Of a stretch of 8,207 nucleotides of DNA, positions 1 through 5,565 are shown piece after piece. The notes under the pieces are model-generated. The model saw only the letters and a list, made by a program, of their open reading frames with translations. It had not been told where the DNA came from and did not search any database. Within the stretch, counting starts at the first letter, position 1. The number at the start of each line of letters is the position of its first letter. Made by a program: the position numbers and the translations under genes. Location of the stretch: the NCBI GenBank assembly GCA_023144115.1, contig JAGLGH010000231.1, positions 1-8,207 of the forward strand, given 5' to 3'. This stretch comes from Nanobdellota archaeon. GTDB lineage: Archaea; Nanobdellota; Nanobdellia; Woesearchaeales; JAGLGH01.

Positions 1-437
1 TGATGGGATTAAGCCTGGGAACAACTGATTCGATTATGGCTTATGATGAATCAATAAGATGTATGATATTATGGAGTCCAATCTTTAATCATAGCTTGAG
101 TTATGAAAGATTTAAGGATGAAATATTAGAAAAAGGTTTTGTTATTGAAAAAAATGGTATTACTGGACAAGAATTCAAGATCGGGAAAAAAATGTGGCAA
201 GACTTTAAAGATATTAATCCAGCTTTAAAGCTTCCTAAAATTAAATGTCCTGTATTAGCTATAATTGGAACTGAAGATTATCGCATTTCTGAAGAAAAAG
301 CGCAGGGATTTATGAAACTGATTCTTTCAGATAACAAACTTGAAATTATTCAAGGAGGAGATCATGATTTTTTAATTGAAGAAGCAAAAAAGAAAGCTAT
401 TCAACTATCTACAGATTTTATTAAAGCTCATCTATAA
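1..437 (+). CDS. alpha/beta hydrolase, C-terminal part (5' end outside window)
   Basis: This is the C-terminal 144 residues of an alpha/beta-hydrolase-fold enzyme. The visible frame begins on the nucleophile elbow G-L-S-L-G, so the first Met seen is internal and the core strands and oxyanion region lie upstream of the window. Numbered from that Met, the likely triad is Ser4 in GLSLG, Asp92 in the strand-turn IIGTEDYRI, and His121 in GGDHDF; order and spacing fit the fold. A cap-like helical segment lies at about residues 34-75. The family includes esterases, lipases, peptidases and thioesterases, and the substrate cannot be read from this part. No signal or membrane segment is visible, so it is probably cytoplasmic. 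The TAA stop abuts the stop of the opposing surface-protein gene with no base between. Family confidence is high, specific function unknown. Confidence 0.85.
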   Translation, partial: MGLSLGTTDSIMAYDESIRCMILWSPIFNHSLSYERFKDEILEKGFVIEKNGITGQEFKIGKKMWQDFKDINPALKLPKIKCPVLAIIGTEDYRISEEKAQGFMKLILSDNKLEIIQGGDHDFLIEEAKKKAIQLSTDFIKAHL

Positions 438-1508
438 CTATTTTCTTAATCTTCTAATAAATATGTAAGTAATTACACCAATCATTGCAATCAGCAAGAG
501 GGTTGTGATTCTCAAATTTGATTCTGAAGAGTTATCTCCACCTAATAGGAACCTCCCAGTGATTGCAGCCAAGCCAGATACATCTTCTTCATCAATTAAT
601 TCTTCATCTACTATTTCTAAATCTGTTATTTCTTTGTCTTCAGTAGGTGAAGGTGGGACCTCTTCTATATTCTCATCTGGAATAAGATTATCAATCTCTT
701 CTTTGGGTTCTTCTTCTTGTGTATCGTCTAAAGTGCTTGGAACTGAGTTGGGTATAATAGTATAAACAGTATAAATTCCACCACCACCTGAAGCCCGCCT
801 GTTTAAATATTCATCATTAAAAGTCTCATTATGAGATGAATAGTTACTGCAATCATCAGGACATCTTGGTCCATCTGATTGGCCATAGTAATAGTTGTCT
901 ATGCAGTCGATGCAAAAGAAATTTTGGTCATATAATTCAGTTAAATTAAAAGATTCTTCTCCTCCAATATATACCCCAGAATATGTCTGCGTACCATTGA
1001 AAGTATTATTTATTATCGTACAGTATTTACTGCAACCTATACATTTCCCATCTATTATCAATCCAAATATATTATTATTAAAGATGTTATTCTTAATCTG
1101 ACTCTCAGAAATATTGTCAGCCCACATCCCAATTACATTATTGACAAGATTGTTATTATAAACATTACTATCTATAAAATCCCAAAACCATAGTCCAACA
1201 GTATAATTAGTTATCATGCAGTTTCTAATAGTAATATTCTTGTACTCCATCATTGAGGAATTTTGTAATCTGGGATTGATTCCAGATCCATTGTAATCTC
1301 CAATTAATTCTGCACCATTACAATCGAGTACAGAATTGTCCTCAATCATATCAATATAAATACCATCAGGCAAGGAGTAACTTCCTTGACAAAAAGTGGT
1401 TGAATTTGTAATATTCATGCCATTTGTGGGTATGGTGCAATTATTACCAAGAATATTAATAGAACTCAGTACACAAAACAATGTTATTAATAGTATGATT
1501 TTTTTCAT
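438..1508 (-). CDS. secreted, membrane-anchored beta-helix-like surface glycoprotein
   Basis: The 356-residue protein starts with a Sec-type signal peptide (Lys2-Lys3, hydrophobic 4-20, likely cleavage after ILG at 21). Residues 30-195 are Asn/Ile-rich with recurring short strands (NITIRN, NNNLVNN, IKNNIFNNNIFG), the look of a right-handed parallel beta-helix of the NosD/pectate-lyase-like type. There are at least 12 N-X-S/T sequons and several clustered Cys (C156, C159, C163, C199, C202, C216, C220), suggesting glycosylation and disulfides outside the cell. A Gly run (241-244) leads into an acidic, Pro-containing stalk (261-309). A final membrane helix (about 334-351) ends in RRLRK, giving an outside-N, inside-C topology. 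No catalytic residue is identifiable. The ATG has a GAGG ribosome binding site five bases upstream and a TATA element at 1551-1565, so it is one of the few leadered genes here. Ligand unknown. Confidence 0.85.
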   Translation of the reverse strand: MKKIILLITLFCVLSSINILGNNCTIPTNGMNITNSTTFCQGSYSLPDGIYIDMIEDNSVLDCNGAELIGDYNGSGINPRLQNSSMMEYKNITIRNCMITNYTVGLWFWDFIDSNVYNNNLVNNVIGMWADNISESQIKNNIFNNNIFGLIIDGKCIGCSKYCTIINNTFNGTQTYSGVYIGGEESFNLTELYDQNFFCIDCIDNYYYGQSDGPRCPDDCSNYSSHNETFNDEYLNRRASGGGGIYTVYTIIPNSVPSTLDDTQEEEPKEEIDNLIPDENIEEVPPSPTEDKEITDLEIVDEELIDEEDVSGLAAITGRFLLGGDNSSESNLRITTLLLIAMIGVITYIFIRRLRK

Positions 1509-1513
1509 CGTTG

Positions 1514-1517
1514 CCTC
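1514..1517 (-). promoter_or_regulatory. ribosome binding site of the surface glycoprotein gene
   Basis: Reads GAGG on the minus strand, five bases before the ATG at 1508. It supports that start and shows that this gene has a leader, unlike most genes in the window. Confidence 0.6.
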
Positions 1518-1550
1518 AAAAATTAATGCCTTTTAAATGCTAAGGTGCTG

Positions 1551-1565
1551 TATATATTTAAAAAG
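1551..1565 (-). promoter_or_regulatory. TATA promoter of the surface glycoprotein gene
   Basis: Minus-strand CTTTTTAAATATATA, a BRE-like and TATA-like run. Initiation about 26 bases downstream would fall near 1530, leaving a leader of about 20-25 bases that carries the GAGG site. The rest of the 1509-1679 gap shows no gene. Confidence 0.6.
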
Positions 1566-1679
1566 ATTTGCTTTTTTTGTAACTAATGCGTCACAAATAT
1601 ATACTCCAGTATAGAAAAAACTGCATTGGATTAAGTTTTCCATTAAAATATGGGACTAATTCGTTGAAGAGGGGAAGAT

Positions 1680-2246
1680 TTATCTCAGAAGTATAATAAT
1701 ACCTATAATTGCATCTTTCTTATTTTCATGATCTTTAAATTTATACAGATAGTTGTTCAGTCCTTTTCTAAGGCTTCGCGCTTTTTGATGTAATTTTCTT
1801 GCTTTCTTCAATTTTTGGGGATTATAAATCAGCAGCAAATCAATCCTGACTGCATAACCTCTGTCTAAAGGTGTGTGCTCATAAAAATGCCAAATTACAT
1901 CACCAAATTCTGTTGGATATTTATATGAATCAGGAATGACTAATTTGGAATTTTTTATCTCAAATGTGCCTGCCTGAATATCATAATCATATCCAGAAAA
2001 TTCATCATGACACACCCCTTTCTTATTAGGATTATATTTATCAGTTCCGGTTTTAACAACAATGTCTGCTAATTTATTTAATGATATTCCAGGGTGATCA
2101 TCTGACCCTATAGCACGAAGAATATATTTCCCATCAGGAAAATTCGTTTCTAATACTGCATCTACCTTTTTTCCTAACTTAAGATAATTTGGTTTTTTCT
2201 TTATATGATATTCAGGAAGATGCACTTCAATTATTTTGACTGCCAT
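1680..2246 (-). CDS. hypothetical protein, 188 aa, beta-rich with basic C-terminal helix
   Basis: I do not recognise this family. Residues 1-142 alternate hydrophobic and polar residues like a beta-rich domain, with conserved-looking stretches DGKYILRAIGSDDHPG (38-53), GVCHDEF (77-83) and VIWHFYEHTP (118-126). His51, Cys79, His80, His120 and His124 could form a metal or active site, but this is a guess. Residues 144-175 form a strongly basic helix (KLKKARKLHQKARSLRKG) that could bind nucleic acid or acidic lipids. The last ten residues are hydrophobic (AIIGIIILLR), too short for a standard membrane span. No signal peptide. The ATG at 2246 follows a TATA-like TTTAATAAAG about 30 bases upstream, giving a leader of only a few bases. 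It is separated from the downstream surface-protein gene by 171 bases, so the two are probably not one operon. Confidence 0.75.
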   Translation of the reverse strand: MAVKIIEVHLPEYHIKKKPNYLKLGKKVDAVLETNFPDGKYILRAIGSDDHPGISLNKLADIVVKTGTDKYNPNKKGVCHDEFSGYDYDIQAGTFEIKNSKLVIPDSYKYPTEFGDVIWHFYEHTPLDRGYAVRIDLLLIYNPQKLKKARKLHQKARSLRKGLNNYLYKFKDHENKKDAIIGIIILLR

Positions 2247-2253
2247 ATTCTTT

Positions 2254-2268
2254 TAATAATAATAATAA
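2254..2268. repeat. TAA trinucleotide run, five units
   Basis: Five perfect TAA units between the TATA-like element and the start codon of the 1680-2246 gene. The length can vary by slippage, which would alter the spacing from promoter to start. It could equally be chance in AT-rich DNA. Confidence 0.6.
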
Positions 2269-2270
2269 AC

Positions 2271-2284
2271 CTTTATTAAATTTT
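2271..2284 (-). promoter_or_regulatory. TATA promoter of the 188-aa gene
   Basis: Minus-strand AAATTTAATAAAG, centred about 30 bases before the ATG at 2246. The context is AT-rich, so the exact box is uncertain. Confidence 0.4.
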
Positions 2285-2311
2285 TGCCAATTGATTATTT
2301 TTAAAGTAGAA

Positions 2312-2324
2312 AGAGCATTAATAA
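2312..2324 (+). promoter_or_regulatory. putative TATA/BRE promoter of the structured RNA
   Basis: AGAGCATTAATAA has a purine-rich BRE-like part followed by a TATA-like part. Its centre, near 2320, lies about 24 bases before the first base of the RNA's closing helix at 2344, which is the archaeal spacing. Confidence 0.4.
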
Positions 2325-2340
2325 GTAAAAAGTCAGATGT

Positions 2341-2489
2341 AACGGAGCACAAGCATCTTCAAAACTTTGGATGAGTTATTAGGAAGGCTCTGCGTCCCCG
2401 TATGGGGCTTCCCCCCGCGACGAGCAGGATAAGGATTAGGGTGAAGTTTTGACTGATGATGCTGGTGCTCCTGGAATAGCAGAATTTTT
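2341..2489 (+). ncRNA. structured non-coding RNA candidate, family not recognised
   Basis: A GC-rich island (about 70% G+C over 2381-2426) in AT-rich DNA folds into a long closed rod. The outer helix pairs 2344-2357 with 2458-2471: thirteen base pairs with one A-G mismatch. After a 1x5 internal loop, 2359-2367 pairs with 2444-2452, extended by two wobbles (2368-2443, 2369-2442). A large purine-rich internal loop (2370-2386 / 2426-2441) follows. The top is GCTC/GAGC (2387-2390 / 2422-2425), TGCG/CGCG (2391-2394 / 2416-2419) and a CCCC-GTAT-GGGG hairpin (2396-2407). Three pairs are G-U only if read as the plus strand, so I chose plus. A TATA-like element lies upstream and T5 (2485-2489) follows. 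It matches none of the tRNA, 5S, SRP or RNase P consensus features I know, and C/D box spacing is wrong. Ends are approximate. Fold confidence is high, function unknown. Confidence 0.7.
2485..2489 (+). terminator. oligo-T terminator of the structured RNA
   Basis: TTTTT lies 14 bases after the closing helix ends at 2471. Archaeal polymerase can stop at short T runs. The opposite strand also has a T5 (2327-2331 read in reverse), so this alone does not settle the strand. Confidence 0.4.
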
Positions 2490-2502
2490 ACTTACGAGCA
2501 TT

Positions 2503-2518
2503 AGAAAAGTTTATATAA
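2503..2518 (+). promoter_or_regulatory. TATA/BRE promoter of the Nudix gene
   Basis: AGAAAAG (BRE-like) followed by TTTATATAA. The TATA centre is 27 bases before the ATG at 2541, so transcription should begin at or next to the start codon, giving a leaderless mRNA. This separates the Nudix gene from the RNA upstream. Confidence 0.7.
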
Positions 2519-2540
2519 ATCTTCATATTCTAAACCTTCT

Positions 2541-2948
2541 ATGGAACAGATACATAAGATAAGTGCTATGGTTATCAAGGATAATACATTACTCATGGTA
2601 AAAAAAGTAGGAAAAGAAACCTGGACTACTCTGGGTGGGAAACCTGAAGGGAAAGAAACTGAAGAAGAAGCATTATTAAGGGAGATTGATGAAGAGATTC
2701 ATTGTGATGCAAAAATCATAAGAAAACTTGGTGATTTTGTTACAGATGCACACCATGATAAAGGTTTTACTGTAAAACTATCAACCTACTTAGTAACACT
2801 ATTAGGAGAGATAAATCTTGATGATCCAGAGTTAGAAAAAGCAGATTTTATTCCTAAAGAATTTGAAGAAAAAGGAATAAAACTTCCTCCTTCAATGACA
2901 GAACTAGTAATACCGTTTCTAAAAAAAGAAGGATTAATTGATTGGTGA
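2541..2948 (+). CDS. Nudix hydrolase
   Basis: The 135-residue protein has one Nudix domain, the usual single-domain length. The Nudix box (G-x5-E-x7-REUxEExGU) runs from Gly33 to Cys55: G33, E39, R47-E48 and E51-E52 are all in place, so the Mg2+-binding catalytic helix looks intact. The box Gly before the last position is replaced by His54, a tolerated but uncommon change. The N-terminal strand (ISAMVIKDNTLLMVKK) and the sequence TWTTLGGKPEGKE before the box are typical. The family hydrolyses nucleoside diphosphates linked to other groups (for example oxidised dNTPs, ADP-ribose or nucleotide sugars); the substrate cannot be assigned. Cytoplasmic. Leaderless start at 2541 from a good TATA element. 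The TGA stop abuts the stop of the opposing gene with no base between. Confidence 0.93.
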   Translation: MEQIHKISAMVIKDNTLLMVKKVGKETWTTLGGKPEGKETEEEALLREIDEEIHCDAKIIRKLGDFVTDAHHDKGFTVKLSTYLVTLLGEINLDDPELEKADFIPKEFEEKGIKLPPSMTELVIPFLKKEGLIDW

Positions 2949-3284
2949 TTAAAAAGGAGATTTTCCTGCTTTTGCCAAATCTGTTATATCTTTAGCAATC
3001 TCATATTCCTGAATACTATACATTATTTCTGCTAACTGATTATCTTTTGCAGGCACAGGACCGATAAATGGATCAACAAATTGTTCTCTTAATGAATATG
3101 GCTGTTCAACCCATTCATTAGATCTATAATACCAATGTGGAATTTTATTTCCTCTTACGATCATCTGAACAATCATTTGATTTGTATCCAGATCTCTTCT
3201 TGCATTAAAAGTTTGGACAGCATGTTTTGCACATGATTCAACAATCTCACATAATTTGCCATTAACAATTTGTTTCATAGCCAT
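2949..3284 (-). CDS. hypothetical protein, 111 aa
   Basis: Not recognised. This small soluble protein has an N-terminal helix (VNGKLCEIVESCAKHAVQTF, 7-26), a strand-like QMIVQMIVRG (36-45), an aromatic segment HWYYRSNEW (50-58), and a C-terminal helix (QLAEIMYSIQEYEIAKDITDLAKAG, 83-107). Cys12, Cys18 and His21 are close together but no metal motif is evident. No signal or membrane segment. Two starts are possible, the ATG at 3284 or the ATG at 3278 (MAMKQ versus MKQ); the first is closer to the expected initiation site near 3290. The gene converges on the Nudix gene with no intergenic base, and is divergent from the 3403 gene across a 118-base promoter region. Confidence 0.7.
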   Translation of the reverse strand: MAMKQIVNGKLCEIVESCAKHAVQTFNARRDLDTNQMIVQMIVRGNKIPHWYYRSNEWVEQPYSLREQFVDPFIGPVPAKDNQLAEIMYSIQEYEIAKDITDLAKAGKSPF

Positions 3285-3309
3285 AAAAATAAAAAATACA
3301 AATTTGTTT

Positions 3310-3323
3310 TTAAATATATTTAA
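3310..3323 (-). promoter_or_regulatory. TATA promoter of the 111-aa gene
   Basis: A palindromic TTAAATATATTTAA, centred about 32 bases before the ATG at 3284. On the minus strand it is preceded by a BRE-like GCAAAAATT. Being palindromic, it gives no direction by itself; the gene position does. Confidence 0.5.
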
Positions 3324-3361
3324 TTTTTGCAGGATTATTAAGGGTTTTACGATAAAATGAG

Positions 3362-3378
3362 AGTAACATTTTTATATT
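3362..3378 (+). promoter_or_regulatory. AGTAACATTT-type promoter of the 137-aa gene
   Basis: BRE-like AGTAACA followed by TTTTTATATT, with its TATA centre about 29 bases before the ATG at 3403, so leaderless. The same element recurs at 5529-5545 and 7523-7539. Confidence 0.65.
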
Positions 3379-3402
3379 TCTCCTAATCTTTAAATAATAA
3401 CC

Positions 3403-3816
3403 ATGACATCTGATTCATTAGATGGATTAATGAAAAAGATAGGAATAGATCCAACTAGTAAAAAGGCTGAAGAGATCAAAGAGCGATTTGGTTTTTTATC
3501 TTCTATATCTGAATCTGATTTTAACTTGATATTAAGTAGAATAGAAACCACAAGCAATTCACAAGAGAAGATTAATAATTCAGGAAATAATATTATTTCT
3601 AATTACAAAGAAAGTCCAAGGAAAAGAGATAGGGTTATAGTACGATATAGAAAAGCAATTGGATATGTTATAAAAAAGGCACCTTTTTTGGATTCTATAA
3701 TGTTGATTGCCAATATTGATCCCTATAAACAAATTGGCGAAGAATTTTTTTATAAAATTTCAAGCTTAGATAAAGAAATAGCAAAAGCACGAAAATATAA
3801 ATTATATATGAAATAA
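3403..3816 (+). CDS. hypothetical protein, 137 aa
   Basis: Not recognised. Residues 1-48 look helical and mixed-charge (SKKAEEIKERFGFLSSISESDFNLILSRI). A low-complexity Asn/Ser linker follows (49-68), then a basic segment (SPRKRDRVIVRYRKA, 71-85), a short hydrophobic helix (APFLDSIMLIANI, 93-105) and a basic C-terminal helix (119-137). The basic half would suit nucleic-acid or ribosome contact, but nothing identifies a family. No signal peptide and no full membrane segment. The ATG at 3403 is favoured because the TATA centre lies about 29 bases upstream. The next gene on the same strand begins 54 bases downstream with its own TATA element, so the two are probably separate transcripts. Confidence 0.7.
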   Translation: MTSDSLDGLMKKIGIDPTSKKAEEIKERFGFLSSISESDFNLILSRIETTSNSQEKINNSGNNIISNYKESPRKRDRVIVRYRKAIGYVIKKAPFLDSIMLIANIDPYKQIGEEFFYKISSLDKEIAKARKYKLYMK

Positions 3817-3836
3817 TCCATCCTAAAAATGCAAGC

Positions 3837-3846
3837 ATTTTTATCT
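3837..3846 (+). promoter_or_regulatory. TATA promoter of the Cys/His-rich protein gene
   Basis: CATTTTTATC is centred about 28 bases before the GTG at 3871. It lies inside the longer open frame that begins at ATG 3829, so it argues for the downstream GTG as the true start. Confidence 0.5.
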
Positions 3847-3870
3847 GAATTATTCATTCTCACAGTAAAA

Positions 3871-4365
3871 GTGGAAAAAATCAAGAGGAATCTTTGCCAG
3901 CTTGAAGAGCTTGGCTTAAGCTGTATTGGATGCTGTGGATTTGATTTCACAAACAAGAAAGAAGTCATGGAAGCATTAGACAGGAATAGTGATGAGTTCA
4001 AAGATTTCTATGACAATGAGAGTATTGACCTCAAAGGATTCAGAGACAGGCATCCGAAAGATATACTGCGAATCTCAGGAATATGCTATAATCTTATCTG
4101 GAAAGATAAAGAAAGAGGTCTTATTTTCTGCCCGCTCCATCCAATGGTTATTGAAGGTCAGAATACTGGACAGAAAGATCTAAGAGAAGGGCACTGCAAT
4201 CCAGGGCATTTATGCAGGATAGCATATAAGTTCATGAAATGGAGCAGGGATAAGCAGGATAGATATGTTGCATTTCTCAAATCCAAGAATCTGGATTGGT
4301 ATGAATATTCTATAAAGAATGATGATGGCTCACTGCTTGATGAATTTGAGCAGCATAAACTTTGA
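3871..4365 (+). CDS. Cys/His-rich putative metal-binding protein
   Basis: From the GTG start this is a 164-residue soluble protein with eight cysteines. A CIGCC cluster (C18, C21, C22) follows C9; then come C72, CPLHP (C87, H90) and GHCNPGHLC (H108, C109, H113, C115). The pattern recalls the CxxxCC-type iron-sulfur or zinc-binding proteins (YkgJ-like), but I cannot assign it firmly. It probably binds Zn or an Fe-S cluster in the cytoplasm. The open frame extends 14 codons further to an ATG at 3829, but those codons contain a TATA-like box, and the GTG sits at leaderless distance from it, so I prefer 3871. Codons such as GAG, CTT and AGC are commoner here than in the AT-richer neighbours. Its stop is two bases from that of the opposing Ntn hydrolase gene. 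Confidence 0.75.
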   Translation: MEKIKRNLCQLEELGLSCIGCCGFDFTNKKEVMEALDRNSDEFKDFYDNESIDLKGFRDRHPKDILRISGICYNLIWKDKERGLIFCPLHPMVIEGQNTGQKDLREGHCNPGHLCRIAYKFMKWSRDKQDRYVAFLKSKNLDWYEYSIKNDDGSLLDEFEQHKL

Positions 4366-4367
4366 AT

Positions 4368-5486
4368 CTATTGTTTACCATTGAATAATTTTTTATTAGC
4401 TCTTTCCTGCCATGTGCTATAAGGAATAGTAAGAGTTTGTAATGCTCCTACATTCAAATCAAGAGTTTTTGCGACCTTATTATAGATGCCCTCTTTTTCT
4501 TTAAGCATAGCCTGCATATATTCTCTTGTTTTTTTATGTGTTAATTCTTCCTCACTAAATCTTGATAAATAAGCTCCACTTAAATTTACAAAAGCATTTA
4601 TCTGGTGGTCTTGCAGTGAGGAATTACCTTCTCCTGAGATACTAATTATTCTGGGTGTTCCGCCAACACCTTGATTTATGCTTGATGAGTTATAAGCATT
4701 TAATGCGAAAAAAGATAAATCTGCAGTATTAAGTTCGGTTCCTAATCCTATTCCCTGCAAATTTGCAGCAAGATACATATTTGCACCATCAAAACCTGAA
4801 CCAATTTCAATATGATCCATAAATAATTCTTGGTATGTATTCTGGCCAATATGCCATTGCCTGATTTTTCCTTTGTCTTTATCAAATGCAACTACAATAA
4901 AACCTGTTGAACTTTCACGTTTAAATTGGTCGTAGTTTTGCATAGCAGCTTTATTTTCTTGTTCAATAAACTGATCATATTTTTGCTGTAATGCCATCAT
5001 CTGATGCTGTATAAACTGTTCTCTTTGTTCTTCTGGCATTTGTTTTGATGTTTGTCTGATAGTATCCAATTGAGTTCTAGGAAGTAAAAGACTTGCTTTT
5101 TTCTTAATTTCTGCACTATTAGAAATTAAATAAGATTGATCAGTATTATCTTGTCTTAATTTATGAGCAGAATGGATACCAGAGACATAATTTTCCAAAG
5201 TTGGTGATTCTAATTCACCTAAATTCCTAATTACACCCTCAATTAGATTACCATTACCGCTTCCAAAAACAACACCATGATAATTTTCAGCAGAAAATTC
5301 TCCTGCCTTGTTCACAGAATCACTTTGTCGACCTGAATGAGATACACGACTATCAGTTATTACAATAGCTTCAAGTCTTTGTCCCTGACTAAATGAAATG
5401 CCTACTGTCATAATTGAAAAGAATCTCTTGGGCTTTATTAATGTTTCGTTACTAGGTAGTGAATATAATCTGTTCAAAAACCCCAT
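4368..5486 (-). CDS. divergent proteasome-beta-like Ntn hydrolase with helical insert
   Basis: Numbered from the GTG at 5498, residues 30-290 follow the proteasome beta/HslV pattern. MTVGISF places Thr31 as Thr1; ITDSRVSHS puts Asp49 at the Asp17 position; VNKAGEF puts Lys64 at Lys33; VVFGSGNG (77-84) matches the Gly-rich turn, and IEIGSGFDGA (230-239) the Ser129 region. The Asp166 position may be Asn270 (AYNSSS), a doubtful alignment. Residues 130-195, Gln/Glu-rich and predicted helical, interrupt the fold and make the protein far longer than the usual 200-240 residues. The first 29 residues could be a propeptide removed before Thr31. Starts possible: GTG 5498, ATG 5486 (chosen; TATA-like AATAATT about 33 bases upstream), or ATG 5411, which has its own CATTAATAA about 25 bases upstream and would give Thr1 after Met removal. 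Probably a threonine peptidase or amidohydrolase; partner unknown. The assignment rests on motifs alone. Confidence 0.75.
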   Translation of the reverse strand: MGFLNRLYSLPSNETLIKPKRFFSIMTVGISFSQGQRLEAIVITDSRVSHSGRQSDSVNKAGEFSAENYHGVVFGSGNGNLIEGVIRNLGELESPTLENYVSGIHSAHKLRQDNTDQSYLISNSAEIKKKASLLLPRTQLDTIRQTSKQMPEEQREQFIQHQMMALQQKYDQFIEQENKAAMQNYDQFKRESSTGFIVVAFDKDKGKIRQWHIGQNTYQELFMDHIEIGSGFDGANMYLAANLQGIGLGTELNTADLSFFALNAYNSSSINQGVGGTPRIISISGEGNSSLQDHQINAFVNLSGAYLSRFSEEELTHKKTREYMQAMLKEKEGIYNKVAKTLDLNVGALQTLTIPYSTWQERANKKLFNGKQ

Positions 5487-5528
5487 ATTTAGCCACACAT
5501 TATGCGAGACACTGAATTATTTTCAGTT

Positions 5529-5545
5529 AGTAACATTTATAGATA
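5529..5545 (+). promoter_or_regulatory. AGTAACATTT-type promoter of the 393-aa gene
   Basis: AGTAACATTTATAGATA has its TATA centre 26 bases before the ATG at 5566, so the mRNA is probably leaderless. It sits in the 79-base divergent region shared with the Ntn hydrolase gene, where regulation of both could be coupled. Confidence 0.65.
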
Positions 5546-5565
5546 CCTAGTATTTATCAATTCAT

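Noticed and set aside
505..1101. Plus-strand open frames opposite the surface glycoprotein gene
   Set aside because: Ser-rich low-complexity translations that mirror the acidic stalk and Asn-rich repeats of the minus-strand gene, with no promoter.
2382..2426. SRP or RNase P RNA signature (GGAAGG, AGCAGG)
   Set aside because: The two words occur but in the wrong order and context for SRP helix 8, and the conserved RNase P core segments are missing; the molecule is also too short.
2453..2465. C/D box-like TGATGA and CTGA/CTGG within the structured RNA
   Set aside because: The C-like box lies near the 3' end and the D-like motifs are next to it, so the order and spacing of a C/D guide RNA are absent; these bases mostly belong to the bulge and outer helix.
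2341..2489. Minus-strand reading of the structured RNA
   Set aside because: The reverse strand also has a TATA-like box (2510-2518) and a T5 end, but three G-U pairs become A-C mismatches and the loops become pyrimidine-rich. Plus is preferred, though not proven.
2541..2948. Loss of the Nudix box Gly (His54) as a sign of inactivity
   Set aside because: The catalytic REUxEE residues are all present and that Gly position varies in active family members.
3298..3307. Palindrome ACAAATTTGT between the TATA element and start of the 111-aa gene
   Set aside because: A ten-base AT-rich palindrome is expected by chance here and no second copy was seen, so an operator cannot be claimed.
3750..4183. 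Two further open frames around the Cys/His-rich gene
   Set aside because: Shadows of the plus-strand genes; no motif, and no start element at a sensible distance.
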